64,000 bases of DNA from Enoplosus armatus. Lineage: Eukaryota > Chordata > Actinopteri > Centrarchiformes > Enoplosidae. The DNA lies in contig NC_092186.1 in the NCBI RefSeq assembly GCF_043641665.1, positions 22,607,501 through 22,671,500 on the forward strand, written 5' to 3'. Below, piece by piece: positions 23,101 through 38,500 of the stretch (positions are counted from its first letter, which is position 1; every line of letters starts with the position of its first letter). A model generated the notes under the pieces. It ran no database searches and had not been told where the DNA came from. It saw only the letters and a list, made by a program, of their open reading frames with translations. Position numbers and translations under genes: made by a program.

Positions 23101-25017
23101 GAGAATTTCCTAAGGTGGTTACCATAAAGGTCAAAACACAAAGAGCTCATTGAGTGCAGCACAGGAGAGACCCAAATGTACACTTGTGTGGTATGCTGGC
23201 TGATATATATGTGTAGTCTCAGACTGAGGCTTCTTGTGTGAGGGACAACTCTCCATGCTACTGAGCCCCCTGTAAACAGCCAGCCGATGGGCCATGGAGA
23301 GTTAGATCCCACTCACTTGAATCTAGACTAAGCGGAGGTTGTGTCTAAATGGTTGGCACTGAACCAAGTTCGGTGTCTATTTTAAAAGAGTTGCACCGGA
23401 CTACAATATAGCAGACTGCTTCCTGCTGACCGTTATCAGTACAAAGGTTGGGTCAGAGGAGTCAGATCGCTGTTCTGTTAGAGGTCCAGATTAGAAATAC
23501 TGAGTGTTCTGCAATCAAAGAGCCTGCCTTGTTCAAAGACTCGAGTTCATGTCGGGAGGAACGTGAGCCTGGGAAATTCAAAAGAAAGTGAAGCAAGAGC
23601 AAAATTGCAAAGATAAAAGCGGGAAAGTGAGATTGTGGGAATTAGACAGAACATGGAGAGACCCCAACTGAATGGTGTGTGACCGAAACTGGATTGGGTC
23701 GGTATTAAAGATCAGGAGAGAAAATGGCCTTTGAATAACAGCTTTTGTAAATTCACTAACTGCATTTTCTCCTTAGCTGCGTTGAGATGAGTGAAAGCTA
23801 TTAAAAGCAGCCACTCCACCTATTCATCTACTCTGGGGGGAGACATTCACATTCAAGGTGCGCACAATAGTGACAAAGTGTTAAACTCATTCATACATTC
23901 TATCTTTATAAGGAATAGAAAATATATTTGAAATGTGTTGTGGAGAGGAGAAGAGGGGATTTTAAAATAAAATACTTAGTAAACATGAACCTTTTAAGAG
24001 CTATATTTGCATCTTGACCCATTCCTTCTCATACAGGGCTCTTTTACATGCAGACTGATTTGTACTTCTGAACACACTGCTGCGAAACTCAATTACAGGG
24101 GCTCTGGTCTGGCACGCAGGCCACGGTGGACCTGATACAGGTCATCAAAACCAAAGCGGCAGTCATGGCTACAAATTGCCTGTATTTTTCAGACAAAGAA
24201 TGGTGAGGACAGTAAAGTAAATCAGAAATACAACAGGCCACTGTATTTGTGTAAGTCGTGTATGCAGCAGTGATGCTCAGGCTGCATCTTGAAAACACAA
24301 AAAGCTATGCAGTATTCCCAGGACAATATGATGCAATCGCACATGAATGTAATTGCGCAACACTGCTGTTGGAGTAAGGGGAGTGTTTGATATTACACTA
24401 TGCTGCTAAAGTGTATCATATCGCAGTGTAAAGAACCCAGTTAGCTAAACACAGCGTAACAGTGGTTGCATAGCAAAACAGCTCATTTGAACTTTCCAAG
24501 AGAAAACAATGGGCTGAGCAGCACTCATTATCCCGAAAACGTAGAGGTCTTCCAAACCATATATCAAACTGGTGTCGATTTCTGGGTCTATTATCATATT
24601 GTTAAGTTTTCTATTTCTATTCATGAGGCGGTGACTGAACCGAAGCAGAGTAGTGGAATTTCTACCACAGAATGCAACGCATTCATCTTAGGTTTCTGGC
24701 TTTGCTGCAGGATTCGGCAGGAACTGTAGTCGATGGCAATAACCAAACAGACATGGTGACAAAGCTATACTTTAAGGAATGGCCTTGGACTTATTGCCGG
24801 TGATACAGCGACACGGCTTTCACTTCAGCAAAGGTCACACCTCGCCCCAGTGCTCCCAAATACATGAATGTGAGTTGGCTGCTTACTCTGCCATAACACA
24901 CGGACACAGTTGGACATGGAAGCAGTTTCCAAAGCGGGTTGGGTAAATACTAACAACCGCCACTGATGCACACGGCGGCTCGCTGCCTGATCACAACACC
25001 AGTAATCTTACAGCCTG

Positions 25018-25092
<75 letters not shown>

Positions 25093-26124
25093 ACGCATTA
25101 GTCACGGACACGATGGAGCGTCAGTCTTGACGCAGTTTCATAAACATCTTGTCAGTAACAATGGCATTTTCACGCTCCTAAAAAGCATGTAGGTGTATTC
25201 ACGTCTCCACTTGAGAGTTAAGAGGTGATCTGTAGTTACAGCCTCAGGTTACGTTACGCAGATCTCAATCAGTGCCGCGCACAGAGGTTTACAGATTTTA
25301 CATTTGGGGGGAAATGAGCACAGGTTTCGGATTGGTACTATGCTAATACCCTGGGCTCGTATCGGGGTAGAAAACGTTGGATTGGTGCGTCCGTATAAAC
25401 AATCAGAACAAAAATACCGCGTGAAACCGAAGCGTTGTCGCGACAAAGCTCACTTTTGACGGGTCACAGGGGCCGACTCTGTAGGGTGGACATAAGAGGC
25501 CAAGATCTGCTCCAGGGTCTGCTTGTCGGACACCCTGCGAAGAAAAAAAAACAAAACGCAAGAGAAAATATGTCAAATCAAGTCAAATCATGGCCACAAT
25601 GGACAACGTCTCTGTGTAGCTTTTACAATCCTGGACAAACACATATCGATCTGAATGGCCACTCTACACGGTCTATCTACCAAAATACTTCCTACAGAAA
25701 CAAGCAGGTCCGAGTATTGAAACAGTCCTGATAATTTGCTTTCTGTCGATAACACACTGGTGCTCAGCAGAAAGTTTGATGGGCATATTATTCAAGAAAT
25801 TGAATATTGTTGTGTAACTCACCTCCTCTGACTGAACTCTGTGCTGCTCTGAGGAAAGACGAGCTTCAGGTGCCACAGGAACAGTTTTTCTCTAAACGAC
25901 ACACAGAGAAACTCATTCTTTTTTTGGTTTCAGCTTATCAAAAGCAGTAGTGCCTGATGCCTGTTTTTCAACACAGACGGACGAGGTCACCAGGTCTGCT
26001 CTCGCAGTACCTCCCTTCACAGTCAAACACGAATGCCCTTGTTTGAATTCAGAGCATAAAATGGATTCAGCCTCAATCTGTCCGAGACAATACGCCGGGC
26101 TGCTTCCAGAAATCGTGTTCATCT

Positions 26125-26168
<44 letters not shown>

Positions 26169-28766
26169 GAACAAACCAGAGTCACCATGGAGACCATGGC
26201 ATATACACTCAATACAAGGACACCAGCTGGTGGATATCAAATAATGATCACTTCTTCTGGGGTAATGCTTTGGGCAGCAACTATTAAATGTGTTTTTTTT
26301 TGGGGGGGGGTTGCTGGGCGTGCTCTACAACCAAACATTTATCCCCTAAACAGCTGCTGTGTTCATATCTACTGTAGTAATGTCATCATGCTGCAGAAAT
26401 AGTTTGAAAAAACTGTTTGAGAGATATGACTGACAAGTTATTCTTTTACGGTAATGGATTAATTAATAGTACTTAAACTCAAATTCTGCCAGCCTAAAAA
26501 ACAAGTTGGCACATTGAAATATAAGTGAGAGAGAGATTACAGGCTGTTATGCAGATAAAACCAAGAAAAACATAGAAAGTATATTTTTTGCTGCCCCCGA
26601 GGAATCGGATATACTCTACTGGCACAGGCATCAATAAGTCCTGCTCTCCACAGTCATGTACCCCACATACTGAGCTGAACCCAACTGCGAGGACATGCGT
26701 CGACCAAGACCGCAGAATTTGCCATATATATAGGGTGGAGCTGATTCATCAACCCCATTCTCCATCGGAGTAGACGGACGGAGGCCTTGATGGATCTGAG
26801 GGATGAGGATGAAACACGCGACGCAAAGCATAATTGTAAGGCACATGCGGGAGACCTTGTTATTAGGGCTTAGTACTCACCCAAGGGAGATTCAGAGCAC
26901 AGCTTGGAGGTTTTTCTGTATAACTGTAATATAAAGATTTTTGACGTGTCTAAAAACAAAGCGCTGCACAGTTACCTTGAACTGATTTTCAGCCCATTCT
27001 GGGAATCCAGTAGAACAATTTCTGGTTTCCTGCTGAGACCAAAGATCTATATCCACCATGCAAACATGTTAATATGCTGGGATTTGTTAATGTTTAACAT
27101 GTTGCATGTTAGCATTCTATGTTAGCGTCTGATGGGAATTCAACTCATTAGCTTTAGAGGTGAAACGATCAATAAATCAGTCAATCAAAACCTATTTTGA
27201 TAATTCATTGATCATTTGCTTCTCAACTGTGACGATCTTTTTCTGTGTTTTATGTAAATGAAAATGGAATGTTTTAGGGTTTTTTTTGACAGTTCATAGA
27301 CAAACGGCTACATCGAGGCTCAAATTCAGTCAGGTCAAAGACAATTATTTAACAATTTATGGTTTTCATTCTCTTTTAATTTACAAAGACTAGTTCAATG
27401 TTTGAAGACATATTTGAGTCACTTCTGTGCCATTGGCGTGAAACCGACTAAGACAGCAAAAAAACTGGTCAAATAAATAAAACGATGCAAAGATAAAAAG
27501 TACATATTCTGAGAAACTCCACAGTAACTAGCTATGAGCGGCTCAACTCTACCCCATGTGTCTTCTGACAGCAGGCATGGTTCTGGAGCTCGTGAGGTTG
27601 TTTTGTGGATCCAGATGGTAACATTATACAACAGGGGGCATGTTTTGTTGAAAACAGAAAGAGGATGGGATGGAGGAGGTAGGTAGGTAGGAGGAGGAGT
27701 TCAAAAGCAAAGAAGTATGTGCAGAACTGGCAGAACATCCAATGAAAGGTGGTTATGAGTTTCCACTGGGCTGTGAGGAGAGGGCGAGGGGGTAAAGCTG
27801 TGGGGAGTGAAGGCAGCAGCAGGCATGTTGGGAGTGCAGACAAGGGGCTGGGAGGGGATTCCCTACGCAACTGTAGGAGGTACCTAATGCCTCTAACCTC
27901 TTAGTCAGAGGAATGTATGCGTTTCCTCAGTTTTGGCAAAGAGTGTCGTCTTTGGTATATCAGTGTGTGCATGTGTATACGTGTGCAGGTGTGCATGTGT
28001 TTGTACGTGTAAGCAAATGAGGGTGGAGCGCCAGGTGTGATGCCATTATTCTGTCATTACAGCAAATGGAAACTATGTCTTTCAATGGAAAAGGGGCTTG
28101 CCCAAAGATGCATGCAATCATTTCAGAGCAGTGCATACCTGGGTTAAGTGCCATCATTCATTGTCAGGGGAAAAAAAGAGGAGAGAGCAGCAAAGTCAAA
28201 ACAAAAGCACCAACAATAGAGGACGACGGCGGCGCTGAATACCAGAACCTGCTGAAAAATATCAGGATGGACCGACCAGCGCTTTAACTGTTATTGCTGA
28301 AGGGCCTTTAAACTGTACAGGAGAGCAGTGGCAAACAGGTGAAAAGCTAGTTGTGCCAGGCAGTTCACATGCGTGACTGTCGAGAAGTGCAACACCTCCT
28401 GAAGACATGGCCGTTTCAAAAAGATTGAGCGCTTAAACCACACAAAGATTATGCTGAAAGGTTTATAACCTCAACAGAATTCCACGCAATAAGCCATCTG
28501 CTACCTTACATGGCCTGCATTAAAAAGGCATTTTCTCCTCCAAGAAGAATTATTCATCAAACAGCTTGTTGGACCACAAGAACTGCGCCTAACCAAATAA
28601 AATAGGATTGATAAATGTCCAGAATAGAGTGGAAACAATGTAAACATGTTTCATTAATAATACTGTACAAGTGATTAACTGCTTGTTTCTAGGGGACAAA
28701 ACCCGATTCCTTCAAACCTCTCAGTTCCCGACTGAGCTGCTGAGCTACTGAATGAATCAATCTGTA

Positions 28767-28801
<35 letters not shown>

Positions 28802-31800
28802 TTTGGACTCTGGGGAGGACAGCCAGGACAGTTTGTGATCAGCTCTGGAAGTAATGCTCATTTTGTCTCAGTTGGAAACCTCAGTATCCTGGGTAAAAAA
28901 CAAAACCTTGAGGTTTCACATTATTTTCAGCCTCCTGAGCTGTGTAGAGAGGATGGAAGTGGTCATCTCTTGCTGCCTCCCAAGTGGTTGTTTCCTCTGT
29001 CTTAAATTGGCAGCACAACAACAGTATTTTGTTCCCCTCAATAGGCTGCATAATATTTACACAATAGAAATAGCTAAAATCACTAGTCTGGACTTCTTAG
29101 GAAAACTTAAGACCCTTACAGGGCGTACAGGAAGCCCCACTTTTAGGGGGAAAAAAAGGCTGTAAAAATTAAATATTTCGGTCAATCAATGTAGGGACCG
29201 AACTTAATACACAAGCTAGCAACTGAAGTGAATCAAGCCCTGGAACTAGACTGACAAGTCAACAAAAGCACAAGTGATGAATCAGGACAATGTTTCTTTT
29301 TTTTCTTTTTTTCCCCACACCAAAAAAAATAAAATCTTTGGGAGAAGTGGTCATTCCCGCTAATGGCTACATTAGTCATCTTTGCCCTGAAGAGCTTCAT
29401 AAATACAAATCTTGGTGTCTAGGCTTTGGTGAGGACAGAGGGTGACATTTTAGTTTGAAATGCATAATAAACACCCTACACAAAGAACTGCAAATCATTT
29501 CAGGATGTAACTCTGCCTCTCTCTCTCTAAACTTAAACTGAGGCAGAGCAACTGTCTGCATTCATGAGGGAGCCTGAGAAATAAAGCAGACTCAGAGGAG
29601 GATGGATGAATTCATTAACAAGAACACACTCTGTTGATTAAGTAAGCGATTGGAGATGCCTGTGCCATCAACACTAGAGAGCAGAACGCCTGACTGGTGG
29701 TCTGGCAGTCAGAGCAGAATCATTTGGCTGGATTAAGCATCGGACAGATCCAACAAAAATGGCGCAACATATGAAAACAAGTGTCCCGTGTGTGTGCCCG
29801 TCAAGAAGGTAGATGCCAGGATTTGGGTGGCAAGTGGGTGCCGGTGGAATGAGATGACAGGATTTTGGGGCCTCTCTCTGAGATACAACAAATAAATCCA
29901 GTATCCAAAGCCATGGCTGGATCTACAACCGCAGAGGGTGGAGTGACAGAGAGGCTGATGGACAAAATGGAGAGGAGACAAAGATTACAGGCAGCTGTAT
30001 CTCAAGACTTGTTCTTTAAGTCCTGGCTTTAGCCGCAGTTGCTGGACAAATGCCGCATTGTTAAGTCATGGGTCTGCTTTCCCTGAAAAGCAAAGCGTGC
30101 AAAAGCAAAAGAGCAAAAGCTACGCAAAAAAGGAACAAGACCAGTCGACTAGCAGCTCCACGAAGCTGTGATGCTCATTACTTGGGAGAAACAGATTGTT
30201 GGGAAGATGAAAAATGAAGACACATTTTTGCTATTCTTAGATTCTCACCACTAATGGGGCAAAAACTATATATTTGGGCGTGACGTGCATAGGACCTGTG
30301 GACAGTTTGACCTGTTGGTCATGTAAGATGTAAAGTCAGAGGATAATCCAGGTCATTAAGATGAATCCTCTGGGGACCATGTAAGTTTGTACCAAAATTT
30401 CAAGGTAATTCGTCCAATAGCTGTTAATATGTTTTGCCAATGTAGCCACCTCTAGAGCCAAAGTATTAGTGTGGCTTAAAAAATGAGAAAGGTTTCATGG
30501 CCAAAAGTCATTAACGCTAAAGTTCTTCTGTCCAAGAACGAAACTATGTTTTATTAATTTTGAACAACACATGGGAACCTAATTATTAGAATTCAGTCAA
30601 CCAAACATGACACATGGCAAGTTTATATTCTCTCCAGCTCATGCAGCGCACCCACATTTCTGCCTAATTTACAGTTTGGAATTTCACTCAGAGCCAGAGA
30701 GCAGCACGTAGCCCACAGTTATGTGGCCAATTGTGATGACAGCGTTTGCAACACTGATGAAACTTCTGTTTGCCATTCTGATGTGAGGCTTGCGTCGGAT
30801 GGCAGCCGACACAGACGCTGCTCTGCATCAGCAGTGGTTCATCAAGCCAGCGGCAGCCAGAAGGTTGCCTGCTGGAGTCTCAAAAACATCTGACTGAAGC
30901 CGCCGCCGCCTGTTTCGTTTAGACTTCATTTCTGGAGAGCAGGAGTCATGGTGCACGTGAGCGCGCAAAGTGATGAATAGTCGTCCTCCACCATGAAATC
31001 TGGTGTGAAATATGGCTCTGTCGACTTTAATCCATTTGTGCATTCATTCATCTCATGCAATATTTCATGCACCACTCGGGTTTCTGGAAACCTGTGATGA
31101 ATGCCGCTGCGACATTACAGCATTTTCAAAACTGCATTAATTGGCCTAATTGAGGTTCTAAAATTACACTCCTTTTCCATTGTCCCAGTGCTGCAAGCTT
31201 TAGCTGTGGCGTGTTGTGCAAGTGCATTTCTACTGCACCTTCAGGGCAGGGGAGAACTCTGCTGATCAGTGATATTTGACTCTTGCTTGGGAACAAGACC
31301 AAACTGTTGATGCGTTGGTGATGGCAAGTTCACCATGTTCAGCTCTTAGGTGAAAGTGTTGCTTTTTGGCAATGTTTCAGAACAACTATCGGGCAACTGA
31401 AGGATGCTACATGTGCTTCAATAGCACACCGACCATCTCCTTTGCCATGCTACTGCAGCTGTAACGAAATCTGGTGGTGAAATCCGTGGAACCAGGGTTC
31501 GACGTGCAAATCACACACTTCCTGTTGTTGCTTCAGATTAAAAAGCTTTCCACCAGTGAATCAGTGGAAGTCTTTCATTATGAAGCAGTTACAAGAATGG
31601 CAGACCTTCAGGCTCGGACATGCTCCTCCAGGATGTTTGTAGGAGAACGTGCACCAAGTTTATTTTGAACTTTTTAAGACAGTTTTATGCATGTTTTTTT
31701 TTTCCATTTCATGTCCCGTTCTGACAGGAGTCAACCAATCAGCTTGCTTGACGCTTAGGTCTACACAACGCATTGTCGAAATCTAGTGACCTGTTGTTAC

Positions 31801-32546
31801 CCATACCCCCCCCCTTCTCTGCATAGACCCGCAGAGACGTTTACGTGTACCATTAATTCCAATAATGTAGTTCTCCAGTTCAGCAACTGCCTGATAACTC
31901 TTTGTTTGACAGAAACTGATCTACTTATAATATTTTCGGATAACTGTGTGGACGGCTGACAAGCTAAAATGGCACACAGTGTCTCCAAAAGATATACCTA
32001 CTCAGTTAACTAGATCCAGGAATCTATTTGTGGGTGATTATGACTCTACTCTATTTACAAAAAGATTAGTTTTCTCTTATATTATCAACAAGTGGTGATT
32101 TTTGACTTCACTGTTCCTCAACATCTGTCAGTGTCAGGAAAGAAAACTAGGTCTCCTCTAACCCAGAGAACTGGGTTAATTGAGGCTGATTCCAAATATA
32201 TGGCAAACTGACATACATGGCACAAATCCACAAATGCTCATATTACAAATTATCTAAGTTATTAAAGAAATATGGTCAGTTATTATCCGCAGTAACTGCC
32301 TCTGCAATGTGTTGTCCGGCCCACTCAAGCTGTCCATGAGGAAAATGTCATGCCATACCAGGCTGAGGCTGTAGAAAACATAATTCCACCCGAACACAAC
32401 TTCTCCCAATGTTCTGCCAAATGCCAGCTATTATATACTTACCCTCCAAGGGCTGAACTGAGAGGCAGCCCGTAGTTTTTTGCAAATCTTTTCACTCGTT
32501 GCACGGCCATTATTACAAATGCTTAATCAAAGAGACACATGCTCGC

Positions 32547-32580
<34 letters not shown>

Positions 32581-35500
32581 ATCGCCAGGCATGAAAGCCC
32601 TCTAGTCAGCTGTCTGCCAGTAATGATCCTTCTCTGGCAGCACGAGTGCGTAGCATGAATATGTCGCTAACCAGCTGCAGTCACACTGCTCACACATCTG
32701 CTTTTTATATTATGTACTTGGTACATTCTGAAGCACATTCTCTCTCGATCCCTCGCAATTTTATTGTATACCTTCCATCCCAACCCTTGTGTCCATTTGC
32801 TGGTCCGTGAATGGGACGCTGTTGCAGTTAGTTGAAACATCTTCGCAGTGACTAACTAGACTAAACAAAGAAAGAAGGCCGTGCAGCTGGCTAAAGATTC
32901 CTCTACGGATAGTGAAGCAGCAAAAGCATAAAGAGCAGTTGTGGGATTTTAGACATTTCCCAGGTGTTTGAACCTTTATAAAATAACAAAAACATAACAG
33001 ACATTCTGGTCCCATCCCACAGAAACTTTCTGTCTCCATCTGACAAGTGTTGAGCTGCTGGGAATGGGGAGTTTGGGGTTGGAGGGTGGGCAGAGTGCGC
33101 TACTACAACCTGACATAATGTTGCCTCATCCTTAGATGTGATGGCTGCAAAACACCAGAGACAGACATGACAGAGAGGTGGACTTTAAGGATGGAAAAGA
33201 GGGTGGTGAAAGGGAAAGTAACGACATAAAACCAGCTGGAGGGACTGACAAAGGATTCTTTTAGTGGCAGTCCTGACTGGCACCCAATGTCGTCCCCGGG
33301 CATTTTCAGACTCGTAAAACTTTAATATGCAGTTCAATAACCATTTTCCCCTCGTCCCCTCCTCTACTCTTCCACAGAGGGATTAGAGTGGCAGGGCTCA
33401 GCCTCACAAGAAATGGGAAAATTTGTGGCAGAAGGTTGTCCAAGGAGGGAGAAAAGATGCCAGACATGACAAGACCACCAGAAGAACTGAGCAAATTGGA
33501 AAAGTGCCCACGTGAAAGAATGACTTACTACTTCAGGGTCTGAAGGAAGTAATAAGCCTCAGTCTCTACATTACTGCAAGTCTGCAAAGCTGACTACACT
33601 GAGACCATGTCTCCCAAAATCATTAGACTACCAATGCGGAACGGTTAAATAACAGACAACCTTGTAGTGTTGTAGGTAATTATGTGTATTAAATGCCTTC
33701 TTTTTTTTACCTTCCTTTATTGGCCACAAAGAGTCATTTTCTGTAATATTTTATTATTTTCTCTGTAAAGTCTCACAAGGGGCGGCTTATTTGAAGATCT
33801 TTCAAATTTCTTACCACAATTACTGACTTCAGTCAACGACACCTGGGCTGTCCAGCGACAACACAGGGTAACATATTAGCCATTTGTGAAAATATCAAAC
33901 ATTTTAATGATGATGAAACTAGCTCCAGAAAAACTGCAGATGAGGTCAACAGCCCAGGAACAGCTGGTGACGAGTCCCTGCCAACCTTTTCAGAAAATTC
34001 ATCTTAAACTCCTCTGCAACTTGCATTTGGTACAGAGAGCGCTATCATTTCAATGCAACCACTGGTCTCATCATATCTAAGCTTGAAGAGGATAGACCTA
34101 GTGATGACTGTAATAAAACAACATACCTTCAAACAGTCTGTTGATGAATGACTAGAATGCATAATATATTACTGCAGCAGTTTCCAGATTGTTCCTTTAA
34201 CTGGGGTAGTATAATGTAGGAGATGCACTGCAGCTGCCCAATGATGGTTTGGCTGCAGCGTGGCATACGGTGCCATTGAGCCTCAGCAAGGAGAGTGCAT
34301 GTGTGTGTGTCTGTTTTTGTGGGTGGGAAGCTGCAAACATACTGAAACTGAACAGGGCCAACAGAACGGCTACAACTTTACTAGCTTGAAAAGGGTCTCC
34401 TCCTGTACAGGATGCGCCTGCTCCAAAATGCATCATAACTCTGTCAAGCAACGACTCAGGGGCATCATCACGGCTGAATCTCCCGTGAGAAAATGGTAAC
34501 CCTCGACTCATCTCAGATCAGCATAGACTGGTACGTGTCATGTCAAAGCTGCCTCAGGTAAAAATCGCCGCGCGCCAGGCTGCCGTAAGTTGACCTGAAG
34601 GGAGCCAGCACCAGATGAAACTGCTGTTAGGGCTTAACAAGAGTGCCATCCTGTGGTAAAGTAAAACATCACTAATCAGGGAGCTCATTTTGCTCCAGCA
34701 GGACTCAACTTCACCAGAAAACCGTGAAGTGTTGTCTTTGACTATGACTGAGCGTATCACAAACAGTCTCAAAATGTTTAGCTAGGACTTTAAGCGGGCG
34801 CTGCTCTGATGGAAATCCAAACACACGTGGTGTTGTATTACTATTTATTTGTGTTCTGTCTTTTCTAGCATACTGTAGCATGTTTGTAGGATATTTAAGA
34901 AGTGAATTATTGTTGGGATTTTCTCAAGACGGCGCAGAGTAAAAATAATGTCTTTTTTATATGAATAAAGAGACACTCATGTTACTTTTAATTGTGCCAC
35001 TCGCTGCCTCATAGCCTAAAGGAAGCGATGAGCCACAAAAATGACCTCTGGAACCGTGGCTAAATTGAAATAATCTGTTGGTCTAGTTTTGTCAAACTAC
35101 AGCTAAGGACAAGACAAATAATAACATTCTGTTTAAAGTAAAAACACATTGTATTTGAGTTACTTCATTCTTACTTTGCAAGGAAGACGGTGGAGTTTTC
35201 TCTGCTCTTAGTGAAGGTGATGGGGAGGAACCTCAACGTGATATTTATCTTTCTGGCGTTGGCTGCCAGCCTCTTTGCCTAGAAAACAGAAAAGTGAAGA
35301 CAGTAGAGTGCAGTATAGTATTAGAGCTGAAATATAATTCAAGTATTTCCTTGTTTCTTAGTCATCTATGATAATAAACTGAATTCCTTTGGGTTTTGGA
35401 CAAAAAAAAAAGTAAACTCTTAATATTTCAACTTTAGGAAATTGTAACAGGCATTTTCACTATTTCCAGACATTTTATATACCAAATAGTTCATTGATCC

Positions 35501-38500
35501 CATAAGAGTATGCACAACATTACCATAGTATATGCTGTATATAGTAGTACCTTAATAAAAGATCAAAACAACTGTTTAGCCAAACAGGAAGCAACAGAAA
35601 GCTTCTATTCTTAGCCTTGAACTGATTTGTTAGGACCACGGGCTAGCTGGCATTTCACTTCAGTGGAAAAATCAGTGGGGGGGGGACATCTTCTCTCAGA
35701 ACAAATAGGTCTAAATGCCAAACATCTGTTCTGCATCAATAAATCCGGCTGTGCAAGTTTCATTAACAATTAAACCAAAGATGACCTGAGCCCTCACTGG
35801 CCTCATCTAAATTTGAAAGGACAAGCCTTTCCTTTCTGGCGCTCATGTTGCGCCTTCGTGACTTCAGATTGGCGGGTATTGAGAGACAGTAAAATAGATT
35901 TATTAAAAGGTGGGGCTACACAAGGCTAATAACAGATTACTGCACTTGCAATGTTCTGGTGGAAACTCAAATGTGAAAGCTCATGTGCCAAAGCCTTTAT
36001 CTCTCGCTGAGAATGAGCCTCATTATTTTGATTGATTTGTGACCGCTGAAGGAGCCACTGCCTCTAAATAAAAAAAGAAAAATCCCATAAAATAACATGT
36101 ATCACTTCCAAGATATCAAATGTCACTTGTGTTGTCTTGTAGTAACAGCACAGGTGAACGCTGGCAGGGACGCCGAATCTTACATAAATGAATGCCTGTG
36201 GTTTGGAGCAACAGCAATAAGCATTGCATAACTACAACCACAAATTGTGAAGCAATAAAAGCACGAAGAGAAAAACATTTAGATGACGCTTGTTTCGACT
36301 ATGGTAAAGCTAGTTTTAATATTATTGTTTTCACCTTTGGACTTCGTACATCAGATATCTAACATAACAATGGATCAGTGACATGTACATATATTGCTTT
36401 AAATGCAACTGAAATGGTTCTAAATCCCACCACATGCATCTCTTCTTTTTACATTTTCAGGTTATTCCTGAGAGGGAGCCTAAAGACATCGACATCCCTG
36501 GGTCAGTGTTTATCACAGAGCTGAAAGTAAAATGTTGGACTTAAGTGAAAGATAAAGAGTAAACATCCTCAAGCATCTTCATTGTGTGCACATTGTGTTA
36601 ATGTGGTACTAATGCCTTCCTATTGTATGATTTCTCTGATGTACCTCATCCACCAGCAGCAGAATTTCCTTCCTGCTTCAGTTTTGACCACCTTCCTGTT
36701 TGCATTTCAGCCAATGTATGTATGAGTGCGTTGCTTGATAAATGTGTCTTATTCTTCACTTTGAAAGAAAATCTTTTGTTAAGAAAGTAGCTAAGAAGGC
36801 TCTTTTGTGGGGAGCATTTTCAGACGTTTGATAAATACTGGCCCTGGCCTTTAGGTGGTGTGGTCAGTGCTGGGTCAGCCTGTTAAAAATCTCTAAGCTT
36901 TTAAACCGAAGCCGTATTAACTTGCAATTTAGCTGTGATTTGGTGGTAAGATAGATTTTTCAGCACTCAGGAGAACAGTCTTGGCTGAACTAGCTGAACA
37001 GTTATGAAATGTTGCCTTTTTTCAAAGCTAACACACACATGAGCAGTAGTGACTACAATGAAGAGAGGACCATCTGTTTTTGGTTCTTAAATACCAAAGC
37101 AATTCACACTGAATTCCAGAAACATACATGTGTTGTTATTTGAACAAAAATGAAACAACTCCTGGAGAGTACCTTACCTAATGATGTGGGAATGGTATGC
37201 TCAGATAAACAGTATATCTACATTCCCACCAAAACGTATTGAGGACGAACAAATGTGTCTGCAAATGTTTCATGAGGAAGAAGTGCACAAGTTGATTTTA
37301 GTATTAGTATTTTAAATCCAGCACGGTTTACATCCATGTTTACTGGCTTTCTGTCTTCTTCCCTACCTCTGCTGGCGCACTGCTGCGTTTCTTGGCGCGT
37401 TACCGCCACCTGATGATCAGTAGGATTAATGGGACGACGTTGGATGGTGCATGCACAGATGCGTGTGCGTCCTCATGCGCGCAGTAAACGGGGACCCACT
37501 CACAGGAATATACAGCTCCGTAGTGCTACTAGAGGTCAAAAACTCCACAGGGAACCTTTAAAAAGGTACATGTAAATCAAGGACGTACTTTGAAAGTGGC
37601 CCGAGGAGTCCGGATGAGAGTGTCTCTGGTGGCACCATCAGCAAATCGCCCTGTATCCTCCAGAAACCTGTAGTCTACACAGGACAGGTAAAGGACAAAC
37701 AGCAAACACACATGAAATGTATTTTTATAATACTACTCATTCAAAACATACCATGTTATTAACTGTGTATCAGCTACTTTTTATGCTTAAAGAAACGCAC
37801 ATATGCTGCCAACCATGACAAAAATAATATCCTTAAAAAAACACGCTTGCTGGTTAGTTCAAAGTTCGACTTGACCGTGATGATTATTCCACAATATTTA
37901 CTTACTATAATAAAATGTTTTAGAATAAATACTGCTGAAGCTATTCTCTGTTTTCAGCTTTTTCAGTCATGGGAAGGAGTAAAGAAGATACTCACCACTG
38001 AGAAGCGCCATTTCGTCAAACTGTGACAGGGTCACAAAGGCAGTTTTGTTTCTAACTCCACTGCATCCCAGATCTTCCTTGTGTTTCTTCACACACAGCA
38101 AGCTGGAAAATATGAACAAACTGAATTTGTTAGGTGACACAGAATTTGGTTTGGCTGCATTTCAGCGTGTCCAGACAGTGGACAAAGGACAGCAATAAGA
38201 AAACGGGACCAAGAGACAAAACGCGACAAAAATCTGAGGACTGCTGGTCTGCTGAACCTAGATTGACAAATATGAAACAACAGCACACCTCGACTCACTG
38301 AAACGAACAGCTACTGCTGCAGTTGGACAAGCGCCCGCAGATGTTTTCGCATTATCTAAAGAGGTTATCATCGTTTTTTTAATATCTGTGTGCTAAGAGA
38401 AAGACCTAGAGAGAACAAGCTGATGTTTCCCTGCTTCATATTTTTTGTGGACAACATCCATCAACTACCAGCCAAGACATGAAAAATCGGCAGTATTTGC

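Larger units (their letters stand above)
25892..35174 (-). other. znhit6: znhit6 intron 5 (9.3 kb), largest in the gene
   Basis: No nested gene is supported; open frames of up to about 112 codons on both strands match no family I recognise. The intron carries GT/CA microsatellites (26130-26164, 28771-28798, 32550-32579) and old repeats at 27152-27310 and 30332-30450. Confidence 0.6.
35279..37588 (-). other. znhit6: znhit6 intron 4
   Basis: No gene is recognised. It carries two repeat copies at 35325-35520 and 37310-37565, the second ending close to exon 4. Confidence 0.6.

Noticed and set aside
27532..27870. 112-codon minus-strand Leu/Pro-rich open frame in znhit6 intron 5
   Set aside because: Low complexity, no family similarity and no splice connection.
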